A stretch of DNA of 64,000 nucleotides from Allomuricauda sp. ARW1Y1 (lineage in GTDB: Bacteria > Bacteroidota > Bacteroidia > Flavobacteriales > Flavobacteriaceae): assembly GCF_013407935.1 (NCBI RefSeq), contig NZ_JACBZU010000004.1, forward strand, positions 248,001-312,000. Direction: 5' to 3'. The notes below the pieces were generated by a model, which was not told where the DNA came from, made no database searches, and saw only the letters and a list, made by a program, of their open reading frames with translations. Below are positions 18,318 through 27,637 of this stretch, piece after piece (the first letter of the stretch is position 1; every line of letters begins with the position of its first letter). A program made the translations under genes and the position numbers.

Positions 18318-19184
18318 ATGGATACGGTAAAGACCTATCATCAGGTGAACAGAGCGGATGGCTCCCAAGATTTTGGAATTTCCAAAATGGAGGATATTTA
18401 CAAAAAGCGTGACGGGAAACCGGATACACCTCATCGTCATGATTTCTACACCATTCTGATTGTAAAAAATGGCAAGGGTCGGCACACTATCGATTTCAAG
18501 AACTACGAACTCTCCAGCAATCAGATTTATTTTATTGGTCCAGGCCAAGTGCACCAACTCACGGAAGAGCTTCCCACCCAAGGCTATTCCATCGTGTTTT
18601 CCTCCCAGTTTTTGGCGATGAACCAAATTTTGGTCGATTTTATAGAGGATATCAATCTTTTTAATGATTTTGGCAGCACCCCTCCTTTGGAACTGAGCAA
18701 GGCAGAAATGGCAAAAATTGACCGCTACGCCATGGACATGATGGAGTTCATGGATTCTGGACATGCCTATAACTATGACGCCATCGGGGCATTGCTCAAA
18801 CTCATACTAATCTCATGCCATCATCTATGTTCGCTCAACCAGTTGGACGTGCAGACCATGGAATCGGGAGGTTCCCTCGTTCGAAATTTTAAGCGATTGG
18901 TGAACCAAAACTATAAGGAATGGCACCATGCTTCGGCCTATGCCGATGCCCTGAACATTACCCCAGACCACTTGAACCGAGTGGTGAAATCGTTGACAGG
19001 TAAAACCGCAAAAGAGCACATACAAAGCCGGTTGACCACTGCGGCCAAACGTATGCTTTACTTCACAACGCTTTCCAACAAAGAAATTGCCTTTGAATTG
19101 GGGTTCTCCGAACCAGCCAACTTCAGCGCCTTCTTCAAAACCTGTACGGGCTTGGCACCCAGCAAGTTCAAACAAAGTGCCTGA
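18318..19184 (+). CDS. AraC family transcriptional regulator
   Basis: A 288-residue regulator. The N-terminal half has a cupin-like sensor (PHRHDFYTILIVKNGKGRHTIDF) and the C-terminal ~100 residues hold two helix-turn-helix motifs (HASAYADALNITPDHLNRVVKSLTGKTA and SNKEIAFELGFSEPANFSAFFKTCTGLAPSKF). The ligand is unknown. It lies directly upstream of a pirin gene on the same strand and could control it; that is inference from adjacency. Confidence 0.9.
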   Translation: MDTVKTYHQVNRADGSQDFGISKMEDIYKKRDGKPDTPHRHDFYTILIVKNGKGRHTIDFKNYELSSNQIYFIGPGQVHQLTEELPTQGYSIVFSSQFLAMNQILVDFIEDINLFNDFGSTPPLELSKAEMAKIDRYAMDMMEFMDSGHAYNYDAIGALLKLILISCHHLCSLNQLDVQTMESGGSLVRNFKRLVNQNYKEWHHASAYADALNITPDHLNRVVKSLTGKTAKEHIQSRLTTAAKRMLYFTTLSNKEIAFELGFSEPANFSAFFKTCTGLAPSKFKQSA

Positions 19185-19275
19185 TATCGGATTTTCATAA
19201 GTCCTTCCCGTATTTTTATACGGTATTATCCTTTGTTTGTGAGGATCTTTGTATCAAACAAAAATCTTAAAGCAT

Positions 19276-20004
19276 ATGAAATCCGTTTTACATAAAGCAG
19301 CAACACGAGGCCATGCCGACCATGGCTGGTTGAATTCGCACCACACTTTTAGCTTTGCGGGATACCATAATCCTGAGCGTATGAACTTTGGTGTGCTGCG
19401 AGTGCTCAACGATGACCGAGTAGCTCCCGGAAAGGGCTTTGGAACCCATCCACACGACAACATGGAGATTATTTCCATTCCCTTGGAGGGTGACTTGGAA
19501 CATAAAGACAGCATGGGAAACACGAAGACCATCAAACAAGGTGATGTCCAAGTAATGAGTGCTGGAACTGGAATACAGCATAGCGAGTACAACAAGAATG
19601 ATGATCAAGAGGTCAAGTTCTTGCAGATATGGGTCTTTCCTAACAAACGTAATGTGGAACCACGATACGACCAGATTTCCATTCGGGATATTGAAAAGGA
19701 GAACACCTTTTACCAGGTTCTTTCCCCAAATCCAGAGGACGATGGTGTTTGGGTACACCAAGATGCTTGGTTCCATCTAGGGAAATTTGAGGCAGGTGTC
19801 ACCGATTCGTATGAAATCAAAAAGGAAGGAAATGGGGTGTATGCCTTTATTCTGGAAGGAGAAGTGGAAATTAATGGCCAAAAATTGGACAAACGGGACG
19901 GTTTTGGAATTTGGGACACCGATGCATTTAACTTTACATCGATTACCGAGAGTAGGGTTTTGCTTATGGAAGTCCCGATGAGCCTAGACCAAATTGGACG
20001 TTAG
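19276..20004 (+). CDS. Pirin family protein
   Basis: Bicupin protein of 242 residues from the ATG at 19276, which gives the conserved pirin N-terminus (KSVLHKAATRGHADHGW); an upstream TTG frame is possible but less likely. The N-terminal cupin carries metal ligands GTHPHDNMEIIS and GIQHSEYN. Bacterial pirins bind iron or other metals and some cleave quercetin; the role here is unknown. It follows the AraC regulator by ~90 bp. Confidence 0.9.
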   Translation: MKSVLHKAATRGHADHGWLNSHHTFSFAGYHNPERMNFGVLRVLNDDRVAPGKGFGTHPHDNMEIISIPLEGDLEHKDSMGNTKTIKQGDVQVMSAGTGIQHSEYNKNDDQEVKFLQIWVFPNKRNVEPRYDQISIRDIEKENTFYQVLSPNPEDDGVWVHQDAWFHLGKFEAGVTDSYEIKKEGNGVYAFILEGEVEINGQKLDKRDGFGIWDTDAFNFTSITESRVLLMEVPMSLDQIGR

Positions 20005-20013
20005 GCCATCCTT

Positions 20014-20043
20014 TAAAAAAAGCCTCTTTTTAGGGGCTTTTTG
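20014..20043 (+). terminator. Intrinsic terminator after pirin gene
   Basis: AAAAAGCCTC and GGGGCTTTTT pair (one G-T) around a short T-rich loop and end in a T-run, 10 bp after the pirin stop. Confidence 0.75.
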
Positions 20044-20073
20044 CTTATTTTAGGGTCATAAATATCATTAACC

Positions 20074-20574
20074 ATGACCCAAAATCCTACCAATAAATTT
20101 ACGCCGGCCGGTTTTATAAAACTGATGTCCTTTTTGCACATGGGCATTGCCGTGACTCCCATTATACTTGGGGCACTTTTTTATTTCAACAACGATGATC
20201 CAAAACTTTTGGTTTCGGATTCCAATGATGTCTTTTTGGCCATAGTCCCCATAGTGGCCCTCGCCAGCATTTATGTTAGCGACCTTATTTTTAAAAAAAT
20301 AGTGGCCTCCATACCCCAAAATGAAGGACTCAGGTCCAAACTGGCGAAATTCCAGACAGCTTCCATTATCAAATACGCACTATTGGAAGGAGCATCACTT
20401 TTTAGCATCGTGATTTTTGGGAACACCCAAAATCTATTGTATTTGATTATCGGTGCCTTCTTACTATTTTATCTTTTTCTGCAACGCCCCACCAAACAGA
20501 GAATTGAGGCGGCATTAAACCTTCAGGGAGCGGAAAAAGCAAAATTTAATCGCCTTGATGAACCCTTGGTCTAA
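20074..20574 (+). CDS. Hypothetical four-helix membrane protein
   Basis: I do not recognise a named family. The 166-residue protein has four predicted membrane segments at about residues 14-38, 53-73, 97-115 and 118-134, with a basic loop between the second and third (FKKIVASIPQNEGLRSKLAKF) and a hydrophilic C-terminal tail. It is monocistronic: a terminator lies upstream and the convergent gldC gene ends 5 bp after its stop. Confidence 0.7.
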   Translation: MTQNPTNKFTPAGFIKLMSFLHMGIAVTPIILGALFYFNNDDPKLLVSDSNDVFLAIVPIVALASIYVSDLIFKKIVASIPQNEGLRSKLAKFQTASIIKYALLEGASLFSIVIFGNTQNLLYLIIGAFLLFYLFLQRPTKQRIEAALNLQGAEKAKFNRLDEPLV

Positions 20575-20578
20575 TACG

Positions 20579-20914
20579 TTATTTTTTCAATTCCAGCTTT
20601 TCCGCGAAATAATCACAGAAATCCTTCATCGTAGCCGTCATTTTTTCGTCTTGGGTCGCTTTGTAGAAGGTGTCGGCCATCGTCACCAAGGTTTGATGAA
20701 AGAACACCTTCATCTCGTCCACCGGCATATCCTTGGTCCATAAATCTATTTTGAGGGATTCTTGGTTGTTGCTGTCCCAAACGGACAATAGCATGGCTTT
20801 GGCCTCCTCTTCGTTGATGCCACCATCCTGTGCCGACCATTTCAATTCCTCGGGAACTCGGTTCTCGTCCAATCCAACTTTTAAAGTGATTTCCGAAGTA
20901 TGTGTTACTGCCAT
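20579..20914 (-). CDS. gldC: Gliding motility protein GldC
   Basis: A 111-residue soluble protein matching GldC over its full length (TSEITLKVGLDENRVPEELKWSAQDGG; KIDLWTKDMPVDEMKVFFHQTL). In Flavobacterium johnsoniae GldC is not essential but improves gliding and is encoded next to gldB. Here it follows gldB with no spacing, so the two are co-transcribed. Confidence 0.92.
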   Translation of the reverse strand: MAVTHTSEITLKVGLDENRVPEELKWSAQDGGINEEEAKAMLLSVWDSNNQESLKIDLWTKDMPVDEMKVFFHQTLVTMADTFYKATQDEKMTATMKDFCDYFAEKLELKK

Positions 20915-21904
20915 TTATCGTTTTGGTTTGTAATTTGACTGTTTTAAAATTTCATCCGCGGGCATTTCCAGCAATTGTTGAAGACCCGTATCCGTTTTTT
21001 CCATAAAGGCCCGCACAATTTGCCACCCCATGTACCTTCCCAAACGTGGTGGGGATTCATTGTCCAGCTCCAGACCAAATTTAGTGAAGGGTGCTGGGTC
21101 CAGAAATTTACGGTCCAAACCTGTGTCGGTGCTGTACAACAGCTCCCGCTCCACAAAGTAGGTCCACATTTGCTCCTCATTGGCCGTAGCCCAATCCATT
21201 TGCTCTTCCGAGTAGCCGATTTTTTGGGCATCCGTAGCCGATGGAATCAATTTATCCTTCAGGTACAATTCCTTACCATAATAGACCATGCGGGAGAGAA
21301 GTGTCCGGTTTCTTGGATAGGAAATCACCTTTTTGGCAAAGGCATTGGCCACATCCGAAGCCAAAAACTTTTTATCCAAAGAAGCAGCAATGTAGCGCTG
21401 CATTCCTTCGTAAAAGTGATGATCTTCGCCCAAATAGTTATCTAGGCCGATAAGCAAAAGTGTGTCTGTCAATATAATCCGGTTCTCGTACCTCACATCT
21501 GAAGTCAAGGTTACAATATGCGGTATCTCAGTATCTGGAAAGTAATATTTGATGTGCTTGAACAGCGACTCCAAATCGGCAGCCTCCTCTTCAAAATCTC
21601 TAAAAGCCTTGTCTACTTCTTCGGAAAGCTCAATTTGAATGGTATCGGACAACTTGGCCACCCATACGCTATCGGGAAACTGTTCTGGGAACAGATAAGG
21701 ATATTTTTCCATTAATTCGGGAATTTCCGTAGCAGAGGCATCGGCAAATTCTTGGTCGAACCTTGAAATACGGAGATCAACGGGAACTTTATCGATTTCA
21801 GCTTCCGTTTTATCGGTTTCCCCACAGGACCAAAGCACCAAGATAAGAGCCAAAGGCATCCCATGACCTATCCTATTCCTAAAGTATTTCAACAACCGCT
21901 TCAT
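20915..21904 (-). CDS. gldB: Gliding motility lipoprotein GldB
   Basis: I chose the ATG at 21904 (MKRLLKYF..., 329 residues) because it gives a lipoprotein signal peptide with lipobox LVLWSC; a longer frame to 21997 would overlap nadE. GldB is an envelope lipoprotein needed for gliding in F. johnsoniae. The gldB-gldC pair with nadE divergently upstream is the arrangement seen in other flavobacteria. Confidence 0.92.
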   Translation of the reverse strand: MKRLLKYFRNRIGHGMPLALILVLWSCGETDKTEAEIDKVPVDLRISRFDQEFADASATEIPELMEKYPYLFPEQFPDSVWVAKLSDTIQIELSEEVDKAFRDFEEEAADLESLFKHIKYYFPDTEIPHIVTLTSDVRYENRIILTDTLLLIGLDNYLGEDHHFYEGMQRYIAASLDKKFLASDVANAFAKKVISYPRNRTLLSRMVYYGKELYLKDKLIPSATDAQKIGYSEEQMDWATANEEQMWTYFVERELLYSTDTGLDRKFLDPAPFTKFGLELDNESPPRLGRYMGWQIVRAFMEKTDTGLQQLLEMPADEILKQSNYKPKR

Positions 21905-21970
21905 TTTTAAGGGTACAGGGTTTAAATTTACAGGGCACAAAGGTAAATTATTGAATCTAAATAGGAAGAT

Positions 21971-22759
21971 ATGCAAACAGAAAAGGTAATCGCACATATT
22001 GTTGATTGGTTAAGGGACTATGCCGAAAATGCCAAGTGCAAGGGTTTTGTCATTGGGGTGTCGGGAGGTATCGATTCTGCGGTCACCTCTACCTTATGTG
22101 CCAAAACTGGATTGGACCTTTTGTGTTTGGAAATGCCGATTCACCAAGGTAAAAATCAGGTAACCCGTGCGGACCGACATATTGATTGGTTGATGGAAAA
22201 CTTTCCCAATGTGTCCAGACAACCCGTTGACCTTACTCCCGTCTTTGACAGTTTGGTGGGTGCTTTCCCAAAAGTGGATGATGAGGAGGAACGGATGATG
22301 TCGCTTGCCAATACCCGGGCAAGGCTCCGGATGACAACCTTATATTATTTTGCTGCCCTTAAAGGGTATTTGGTAGCGGGAACCGGGAATAAGGTTGAAG
22401 ATTTTGGCGTAGGCTTCTATACTAAATATGGTGACGGCGGTGTAGATCTCTCCCCTATTGCCGACCTGGTCAAAACAGAAGTGTACGAACTAGGAAGAGT
22501 GCTGGGTGTCAACCAAGATATCATGGAGGCAGCCCCCACCGATGGACTCTGGGGAGATAGCAGAACGGACGAAGACCAAATAGGGGCATCGTACCCCGAA
22601 CTGGAATGGGCGATGGACATGGACGATAAGGGTAAAACCGCAGCCGATTTTACGGGTCGGGAAAAGGAAGTTTTCACTATTTATAAAAGATACAACACCG
22701 CCAACAAACACAAGATGGTTCCGATTCCCATTTGTGAAATTCCAAGTAATTTAAAGTAG
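21971..22759 (+). CDS. nadE: NAD(+) synthase, ammonia-dependent type
   Basis: Makes NAD+ from nicotinic acid adenine dinucleotide, ATP and ammonia. The 262-residue protein has the ATP-pyrophosphatase P-loop SGGIDS (31-36) and the substrate-binding stretch GTGNKVEDFGVGFYTKYGDGG. It lacks the N-terminal glutaminase domain, so it should use free ammonia. Divergent from gldB with a 66-bp shared promoter region. Confidence 0.96.
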   Translation: MQTEKVIAHIVDWLRDYAENAKCKGFVIGVSGGIDSAVTSTLCAKTGLDLLCLEMPIHQGKNQVTRADRHIDWLMENFPNVSRQPVDLTPVFDSLVGAFPKVDDEEERMMSLANTRARLRMTTLYYFAALKGYLVAGTGNKVEDFGVGFYTKYGDGGVDLSPIADLVKTEVYELGRVLGVNQDIMEAAPTDGLWGDSRTDEDQIGASYPELEWAMDMDDKGKTAADFTGREKEVFTIYKRYNTANKHKMVPIPICEIPSNLK

Positions 22760-22793
22760 CGGTTCACCCTAAAAACCTTAGATTAAGACGAAA

Positions 22794-22818
22794 AAAACCA
22801 TATAAAAACTATGGTTTT
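22794..22818. terminator. Hairpin, probable weak terminator after nadE
   Basis: AAAACCATA and TATGGTTTT form a perfect 9-bp stem with a 7-nt loop, 34 bp after the nadE stop. The T-run is short, so termination may be partial. Confidence 0.5.
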
Positions 22819-22918
22819 AAGAAAAAAATTACACTTTTACATGATTAAATTGTTATCTTGCTTGCTAATTATTGTAAGTTTTTAGCCACTAACCATTCAT
22901 TAAACAAATCTTAAGAAA

Positions 22919-23548
22919 ATGATAAAAGTATTGATAGCTGATAACCATCCGGTTGTAAGGCTTGGTATCAAAAAGGTACTTGAATCCAGCTCTGACATTG
23001 AAATCATTGCAGACGTATCAACTACCGAAGAGCTTTTTAATACATTGAAATCCATAACCCCCGATGTAGTTATTTTGGAGATGGACATTCCCGAAATCAA
23101 CGGAATTGCCACCCTAAGAAAAATGAAACAGGATTTCCCTGACATTAAAACTTTAATGTACAGCGGACAGTCCGAAGATGTGTACGCCCTGAGCACCATA
23201 CGAGCCGGTGCCTACGGATACCTTTCCAAAACTGCCGATTTGGAGTATATTATTTCAGCCGTAAGAAAAGTAAGCGAAGGCAATATGTTCATCACCAATG
23301 AACTGGCCCAAAGACTTGCCTTCGACGAAAGTACCCAAAAACCAAGAAGATTCTTTAGAAAACTCTCTTCCCGAGAAGTTGAAGTATTGAAACTCTTGGC
23401 CAGCGGTAAGCGAAACAAAGAAGTAGCAGAGGGATTAAATCTGAACGAAAAAACAGTAAGCACCTACAAAGCACGATTGATGAAGAAGTTGAACGTGGAT
23501 AATTTGGTGGACTTGCTGCAACAGGCCAAAGCCCTGGAACTCTATTAG
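22919..23548 (+). CDS. NarL/LuxR-type response regulator with Glu at the phospho-acceptor site
   Basis: A 209-residue protein with an N-terminal receiver and a C-terminal LuxR-type HTH (about 148-205: LSSREVEVLKLLASGKRNKEVAEGLNLNEKTVSTYKARL). Aligned to NarL, the phosphorylatable Asp four residues before the conserved Pro is Glu54 (VVILEMDIPEING), and the second acidic-pocket residue is Asn9 (IADNHP). Lys104 is kept. Glu often mimics phospho-Asp, so the protein may be active without a kinase; no kinase is adjacent. The target is unknown. Confidence 0.9.
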   Translation: MIKVLIADNHPVVRLGIKKVLESSSDIEIIADVSTTEELFNTLKSITPDVVILEMDIPEINGIATLRKMKQDFPDIKTLMYSGQSEDVYALSTIRAGAYGYLSKTADLEYIISAVRKVSEGNMFITNELAQRLAFDESTQKPRRFFRKLSSREVEVLKLLASGKRNKEVAEGLNLNEKTVSTYKARLMKKLNVDNLVDLLQQAKALELY

Positions 23549-23579
23549 AAATACCCAACCAAACCAACTATTGTATTGA

Positions 23580-23609
23580 CCCTTTTCAATTGTATTGGAA
23601 AGGGTTTTT
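23580..23609 (+). terminator. Intrinsic terminator between response regulator and dnaG
   Basis: CCCTTT and AAAGGG form the stem and TTTTT follows on the plus strand. It ends the response-regulator transcript and lies just past the convergent dnaG stop. Confidence 0.7.
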
Positions 23610-23613
23610 ACGT

Positions 23614-25587
23614 TTAGGAAAGTACGCGGTTCAATTTGGCGTTCAAGAGTTTGTTAAGTTGAAGGTAGTTCATGATTTCCTCCAAAATTTCGGTATTGTC
23701 GCCCACGTGGTCCTGTGTTTTTTCCTTCAGCTTTTCAATACGGTTTTTAATAAGGTTGCACCGAAGGGTTAGAATAGTCTCCCCCACCAATTGTGCCACT
23801 CCTATTTTTTTCTCCTTGGGATAAATGTCCCGTCTCTCCCAATCATGGAGCACATATTGTTCCTCCTCCATCAATATGGAAGACACCTCGGCAACGATTT
23901 CTTGATCAAGTTCCGATAAAAAGGTACTCACCGAAAATTCGGTATCCTCGTTAAGCCGCTCTATCAATTTGTAATAAATGGTCTTGAACTGCTCATTCGT
24001 CAGTTCAATCTCATCATCCTGTAGATCCAAATACACTTTTTCATATACTTTGGACTCTACAATTTCAGGCTCCAGCACTAATTCACCATTTTCGTTTTCT
24101 TTCAGCACTAAGTCCTCAAATTCCTGCTTTTGGTTACCATATAGTAAAAGGACCTCAATAATCTTACGTTCCAATTCGTACTGAACATCCACCTTTTCCA
24201 CCACCGCATCGTTCTTGACCACTTCAAAGGCCCTCTGTTCTTGTTTGGCCTTTTTTACAGTTTCGGTTTGATGTCTTTTGTCCAGCTGCGCCAAGGTATT
24301 GTACAGGACTTCTTCAGAAATCTGCATCATCTTGGCACATTCCTGCACATAAATTTCCTGTCGGATACGATCGGGGATTTTACTGATACTGTTTACAATA
24401 TCCCGCACCGTATCGGCCCTTTTGATAGGGTCGTTGGCGGCTTCCTTGGCCAGCAAGGAAGTTTTGAACTGGATAAAGTCCATGGCATTCCCCTCCAGAT
24501 ACGCCACCAAATCCTCGTAGGTATTGTTCTTGGAAAAACTATCGGGATCCTCGCCCTCCGGAAAAGTGCACACCTTTACGTTCATCCCCTGTTCCAAGAT
24601 CAGGTCGATACCGCGAAGGGAAGCCCTAAGTCCTGCAGCATCACCATCAAAAAGAACGGTAATGTTCTTGGTCAACCTATTGATGAGCCGAATCTGTTCG
24701 GGGGTCAATGCGGTTCCACTGGAAGATACCACATTCTCAATACCGCTTTGGTACATTTGGATGACATCCGTATACCCTTCCACCAAAAAACAGTTGTCCT
24801 CTTTGGCAATGGCCTGTTTGGCAAAATAAATTCCGTAGAGCACCTTGCTTTTGTGGTAAATCTCGCTTTCGGGCGAGTTCAAGTATTTGGCGGCTTTCTT
24901 ATCGTTCATCAAAATACGGCCACCAAAACCGAGCACTCGGCCACTCATGGAATGGATGGGGAACATGACCCGCCCTTTGAAACGGTCAAAGGTCCTGTTC
25001 TCGCCCCCTGCCTGTTCCTTGACAATGGTCAGCCCTGTTTTTTCCAAAAACTCCAACTGATACCCCTTATCCAAGGCGGTTTTGGTAAAGGCCTCCCACT
25101 CATCCAAACTATAGCCAAGGCCAAACTTTTTGATGGTCTCGTCCGTGAATCCACGTTCCTTGAAGTAAGACAGCCCTATGGCCTTTCCCGGTTCGCTTTC
25201 CCAAAGGGTCTGGGCAAAATACTTTTGGGCATATTCCGAGACCAGATACATGCTTTCCCGCTCGTTGGCCTGCTCCTTTTGCTCATTGGTCTGTTCGGTT
25301 TCCTCAACCTCAATATTATATTTTTTGGCCAAGTACTTTATGGCTTCGGGATAGGTAAAATGTTCGTGCTCCATCAAAAAAGCCACCACATTGCCTCCTT
25401 TCCCGCTACTGAAATCCTTCCATATCTGCTTCACAGGGGAAACCATGAAACTAGGGGTCCGTTCATCCGTAAAAGGACTCAATCCCTTAAAATTGGACCC
25501 TGATTTCTTCAATTGTACAAAATCACCGATCACCTCCTCCAAACGGGCAGTCTCGTATACTTGGTCTATGGTGGTTTTTGAAATCAC
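23614..25587 (-). CDS. dnaG: DNA primase DnaG lacking zinc-finger ligands
   Basis: Synthesises RNA primers at the replication fork. The 657-residue protein has the N-terminal CHC2-type fold, a catalytic TOPRIM core (FLVEGYTDVIQMYQSG with the catalytic Glu, and LFDGDAAGLRASLRGIDL) and a C-terminal helicase-binding region. The four zinc ligands are replaced: the usual CPFH reads SPFT (Ser37, Thr40) and CFxC reads DFSS (Asp58, Ser61). The rest of the finger (DERTPSFMVSP, GKGGN) is well conserved, so this is not decay. The start is GTG. The same loss is, from memory, general in Flavobacteriia. Confidence 0.96.
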   Translation of the reverse strand: MISKTTIDQVYETARLEEVIGDFVQLKKSGSNFKGLSPFTDERTPSFMVSPVKQIWKDFSSGKGGNVVAFLMEHEHFTYPEAIKYLAKKYNIEVEETEQTNEQKEQANERESMYLVSEYAQKYFAQTLWESEPGKAIGLSYFKERGFTDETIKKFGLGYSLDEWEAFTKTALDKGYQLEFLEKTGLTIVKEQAGGENRTFDRFKGRVMFPIHSMSGRVLGFGGRILMNDKKAAKYLNSPESEIYHKSKVLYGIYFAKQAIAKEDNCFLVEGYTDVIQMYQSGIENVVSSSGTALTPEQIRLINRLTKNITVLFDGDAAGLRASLRGIDLILEQGMNVKVCTFPEGEDPDSFSKNNTYEDLVAYLEGNAMDFIQFKTSLLAKEAANDPIKRADTVRDIVNSISKIPDRIRQEIYVQECAKMMQISEEVLYNTLAQLDKRHQTETVKKAKQEQRAFEVVKNDAVVEKVDVQYELERKIIEVLLLYGNQKQEFEDLVLKENENGELVLEPEIVESKVYEKVYLDLQDDEIELTNEQFKTIYYKLIERLNEDTEFSVSTFLSELDQEIVAEVSSILMEEEQYVLHDWERRDIYPKEKKIGVAQLVGETILTLRCNLIKNRIEKLKEKTQDHVGDNTEILEEIMNYLQLNKLLNAKLNRVLS

Positions 25588-25722
25588 GGTACTGTATGAA
25601 TCTAGCGGTTAAAGGTAAATAAAAACAATGTTTTTGGTGAATGCAAGAAGGAATTCCATCTTTTACATTTTGTATCTTAGAGGCTCTTGCCGTTGAAGCA
25701 AGTAAACTAGATTACAAGAAAT

Positions 25723-27549
25723 ATGAAGATCAAAAAAATGGCAAGTACTCGTTGGGCCATCACCACCGCACTATTGACTTTTATTGTATCTGCCTACGGC
25801 CAAATGGCCAAAAAAGCGGGTCCCATTATCGAAAATGGCGAAGCACAAGTGGTCGAAGCCTTTTCCGACCCCAGCAAATGGATTCGCCACGACCTTTGGG
25901 TAGAAACGGAGTTTGATTCGGATGGTGACGGAAAACTAGACCGTATGCACGTAGATGTCACACGACCGGAACAAACCGAAACAGAAGGACTACAACTTCC
26001 CGTAATTTATGAATCCAGTCCCTATTATGCAGGTACCGCAGGAATGGATAAAGGTATTTTTTGGGACGTAAAACACGAACTGGGAGAAGCTCCAAAACCG
26101 AGAACACATCCCAACGTAACACGTGTTGGGGAACGCCCCATTATTTCAAACTCCCAAGTGATGACATGGGTGCCCAGAGGCTATATCGTTGTCCATTCCT
26201 CTTCCCCGGGCACAGGGCTATCGGAAGGTGCTCCAACTGTGGGCGGCGACAATGAATCCCTTGCCCCAAAAGCCGTTATCGATTGGCTCAACGGAAGGGC
26301 CAAAGGCTATACCGAAAGGGATGGGGACACCGAAGTGAAGGCTTATTGGTCCACTGGAAAGGTGGGCATGACCGGCACTTCGTACAACGGGACCCTACCA
26401 TTGGCGGCCGCGACAACGGGAGTCGATGGACTGGAAGCCATCATCCCCATTGCCCCGAACACTTCCTATTACCACTATTACCGTTCCAATGGATTGGTTC
26501 GGTCTCCAGGAGGGTATTTGGGTGAAGATATTGATGTGCTTTATGATTTTATCCACAGCGGTGACGAATCCAAAAGAGCCCGGAACAATAAAGTAATCCG
26601 TGATACGGAAATGAAGAACGGACTCGATCGTATTACCGGTGATTACAATGACTTTTGGGCCGGAAGGGATTATCTGAACGACATGAAACCCATGAAAGCG
26701 GCCTTATTAATGTCGCACGGTTTTAACGACTGGAACGTAATGCCCGAACACAGCTATCGGATTTATAAAAAGGCCAAAGAAATGGGATTGCCTGTCCAAA
26801 TTTATTATCATCAGAACGGACATGGCGGCCCACCTCCTATTTCGATGATGAACCGCTGGTTTACCCGTTACCTGTACGGGGCAGAAAACGGGGTAGAAAA
26901 CGACCCCAAAGCATGGATCGTGAGGGAAAATGATGCAAAGGACAACCCAACTCCCTATGCAGACTATCCCAATCCGGATGCCAAGGACGTCACATTTCAC
27001 CTAAGTCCAGGTGCCCCAGGAAAAGGTGGATTGTCTACGGATAGGCCAGATGATGCTGGAACCGAGACCTTGGTGGACAATTATTCCTTTTCAGGCTCCA
27101 GTTTGGCAAAAGCGGAGACCACCGAGCACCGATTACTATATGTCACTCCAATATTAACCGAGGATGTGCACATCTCCGGCATACCCAAAATCAAGATCAA
27201 GATGGCCAGCAGCAAACCTGCTGCCAATTTATCCGTATGGTTGGTTTCATTGCCATGGTCGGAAGCCCTGAACACCAAAATTACCGATAACATCATCACG
27301 CGTGGATGGGCCGACCCTCAAAACCATCGATCATTGACCGAGAGTGAACCTTTGGTTCCAGGGAAATTTTATGAAATGGAATTTGAGTTGATGCCCGATG
27401 ACCAAATAATCCCAAAGGGGCAACAAATTGGCTTGATGATATTCTCCAGCGACAAAGAATTCACCCTCTGGCCGGAGCCCGGCACCGAATTGACCGTAGA
27501 TTTGGAGGGAACTACACTCACCCTGCCCATTGTAGGTGGGAAATTATGA
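25723..27549 (+). CDS. Secreted CocE/NonD (X-Pro dipeptidyl-peptidase S15-like) hydrolase
   Basis: A 608-residue secreted alpha/beta hydrolase. An N-terminal signal peptide ends near residue 26 (TFIVSAYG). The catalytic triad can be read as Ser220 (GMTGTSYNG), Asp336 (SHGFNDWNV) and His367 (YHQNGHGG). The C-terminal part (from ~430) is the jelly-roll domain of the S15 family. An insert EFDSDGDGKLD resembles a calcium-binding loop. Likely a proline-specific aminopeptidase or ester hydrolase acting on peptides outside the inner membrane. Confidence 0.88.
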   Translation: MKIKKMASTRWAITTALLTFIVSAYGQMAKKAGPIIENGEAQVVEAFSDPSKWIRHDLWVETEFDSDGDGKLDRMHVDVTRPEQTETEGLQLPVIYESSPYYAGTAGMDKGIFWDVKHELGEAPKPRTHPNVTRVGERPIISNSQVMTWVPRGYIVVHSSSPGTGLSEGAPTVGGDNESLAPKAVIDWLNGRAKGYTERDGDTEVKAYWSTGKVGMTGTSYNGTLPLAAATTGVDGLEAIIPIAPNTSYYHYYRSNGLVRSPGGYLGEDIDVLYDFIHSGDESKRARNNKVIRDTEMKNGLDRITGDYNDFWAGRDYLNDMKPMKAALLMSHGFNDWNVMPEHSYRIYKKAKEMGLPVQIYYHQNGHGGPPPISMMNRWFTRYLYGAENGVENDPKAWIVRENDAKDNPTPYADYPNPDAKDVTFHLSPGAPGKGGLSTDRPDDAGTETLVDNYSFSGSSLAKAETTEHRLLYVTPILTEDVHISGIPKIKIKMASSKPAANLSVWLVSLPWSEALNTKITDNIITRGWADPQNHRSLTESEPLVPGKFYEMEFELMPDDQIIPKGQQIGLMIFSSDKEFTLWPEPGTELTVDLEGTTLTLPIVGGKL

Positions 27550-27637
27550 TGGTTTTGGATGGTCAACTGACCAAAATCATGTAACTTAAAGGAGATATTC
27601 ATGAACTTAGGGGAGTTTAACCAATACCTAAGTTCTC

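Noticed and set aside
19208..19223. Terminator between the AraC gene and pirin gene
   Set aside because: CCGTAT-TTTT-ATACGG makes a 6-bp hairpin but no T-run follows on the plus strand, so read-through to pirin is likely.
24241..25503. 420-codon open frame on the plus strand
   Set aside because: It lies wholly antisense to dnaG, whose domains and motifs are clear on the minus strand; the long frame is a by-product of dnaG codon use.
27549..27595. Terminator after the S15-like peptidase gene
   Set aside because: ATGGTTTTGG and CCAAAATCAT can pair, but the loop is long and there is no T-run; not called.
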